A DNA stretch of 64,000 nucleotides, taken from contig DATKTO010000026.1 of NCBI GenBank assembly GCA_035531075.1, positions 209,407-273,406 of the forward strand. Direction: 5' to 3'. Both the position numbers and the translations under genes were made by a program. Positions 63,817-64,000 of the stretch are shown here, piece by piece. The notes under the pieces were generated by a model, which was not told where the DNA came from, ran no database searches, and saw nothing but the letters and a program-made list of their open reading frames with translations. How positions within the stretch are numbered: position 1 is the stretch's first letter; each line of letters opens with the position of its first letter. Source of the DNA: 39-52-133 sp035531075. Lineage in GTDB: Bacteria; Pseudomonadota; Gammaproteobacteria; Burkholderiales; Gallionellaceae.

Positions 63817-63820
63817 GAAG

Positions 63821-63864
63821 CGAAAAAAGAAAAATGGCTTGCCGGGATTAACCTGCAAGCCATT
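63821..63864 (-). terminator. Element-borne terminator for tRNA-Arg
   Basis: On the minus strand AATGGCTTGC (63864-63855) pairs perfectly with GCAAGCCATT (63842-63833), followed by TTTCTTTTTT. It lies 8 bases beyond the tRNA-Arg 3' end and came with the element. Confidence 0.85.
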
Positions 63865-63871
63865 GATTTAT

Positions 63872-63916
63872 TGGTGCGCCCGGAGCGATTCGAACGCCCG
63901 ACCCCTTGGTTCGTAG
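63872..63916. repeat. attR: 45-bp repeat within tRNA-Arg
   Basis: Matches 40400-40444 with one mismatch. Together they define the ends of the element. Confidence 0.92.
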
Positions 63917-63948
63917 CCAAGTACTCTATCCAGCTGAGCTACGGGCGC
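63872..63948 (-). tRNA. tRNA-Arg (ACG)
   Basis: 77 bases with encoded CCA. Acceptor GCGCCCG/CGGGCGC, D arm TAGCTCAGCTGGATAGAG, anticodon loop CTACGAA with ACG (edited to ICG), T loop GTTCGAATC. Its last 45 bases form the right attachment repeat, so integration regenerated a complete tRNA. Confidence 0.97.
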
Positions 63949-64000
63949 GCACTAACTTGTTGCTTCAGTTGAGCGGTAGCATGCACCGGCTCGCCTGATT

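Larger units (their letters stand above)
40400..63916. mobile_element. Integrated genomic island in tRNA-Arg with defence-type cargo
   Basis: Bounded by 45-bp direct repeats of the tRNA-Arg 3' end with one mismatch. It encodes a tyrosine integrase at the left end, an AlpA-like regulator and a primase/helicase, which is the core of P4-like satellites and related integrative elements. No phage capsid, relaxase or conjugation genes are seen, so transfer would need a helper. The cargo is a truncated ATPase/regulator, a reverse transcriptase pair, DinD, and a methyltransferase/helicase/ABC-ATPase operon. It runs from the left repeat to the end of the right repeat. Confidence 0.9.

Overview
The window looks like a chromosomal segment of a betaproteobacterium, probably of the order Nitrosomonadales (Gallionella/Sideroxydans/Nitrosomonas-like). 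This rests on the sdhCDAB-sdhE-gltA-sucAB-lpd gene order and on protein character, not on a database search. It falls into a chromosomal backbone (1-40399) and an integrated element of about 23.5 kb (40400-63916) inserted in a tRNA-Arg gene.

Backbone, left to right. (1) 1-11942: a leftward stress cluster. In transcription order it holds an Hsp20, a solo GroEL, a PmtA-like phospholipid methyltransferase, a cyclopropane-fatty-acid synthase, an FAD reductase of the geranylgeranyl-reductase family, a small cytochrome c, a CBS protein, a ribosome-hibernation factor, a second Hsp20, a PEBP/YbhB protein, a DnaK paralog and a Lon-like protease cut by the window edge. Chaperones and protease are thus combined with membrane-lipid enzymes. 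(2) 12186-17794, rightward: a dead alcohol dehydrogenase remnant, an SRAP (HMCES/YedK) protein, a glycine-zipper lipoprotein, ComEC, and an orphan ParA-like ATPase followed by an unknown protein. (3) 17910-24191, leftward: split proton-translocating transhydrogenase (pntAA-pntAB-pntB), RecQ, and a Ser/Thr kinase fused to a cyclic-nucleotide-binding domain. (4) 24458-36331, leftward: tRNA-Leu, AcuI-type oxidoreductase, lpdA, sucB, sucA, a hotdog thioesterase, gltA, sdhE and sdhBADC, a nearly complete TCA-cycle operon. (5) 36991-40091: tRNA-Cys, tRNA-Gly, then a hairpin-rich leader and a NitT/TauT/SsuABC-type ABC transporter.

Element. A 45-bp direct repeat (one mismatch) of the tRNA-Arg 3' end bounds it. 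The intact tRNA lies at the right end. The displaced 3' end, still with its own terminator, lies at the left next to a tyrosine integrase. Paired 11-bp repeats with identical 12-bp spacing lie near both ends and look like integrase arm sites. Leftward genes form a defence-type cargo: a 5'-truncated ATPase/winged-helix regulator, a reverse transcriptase coupled to a methyltransferase-like protein, DinD, and a tightly overlapping ABC-ATPase / Eco57I-like DNA methyltransferase / PLD-SNF2 helicase operon. Rightward genes are a two-gene unknown operon, an AlpA-like regulator, a large primase/helicase and three small proteins. About 1.5 kb of non-coding, repeat-bearing DNA follows.

The strongest candidates for something undescribed are the reverse transcriptase plus methyltransferase-like pair (43194-45907) and the PLD-helicase/methyltransferase/ABC-ATPase operon (47025-56064). 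The unknown pair at 56209-58190, the structured leader at 37295-37453 and the lipid-modification set inside the stress cluster come next.
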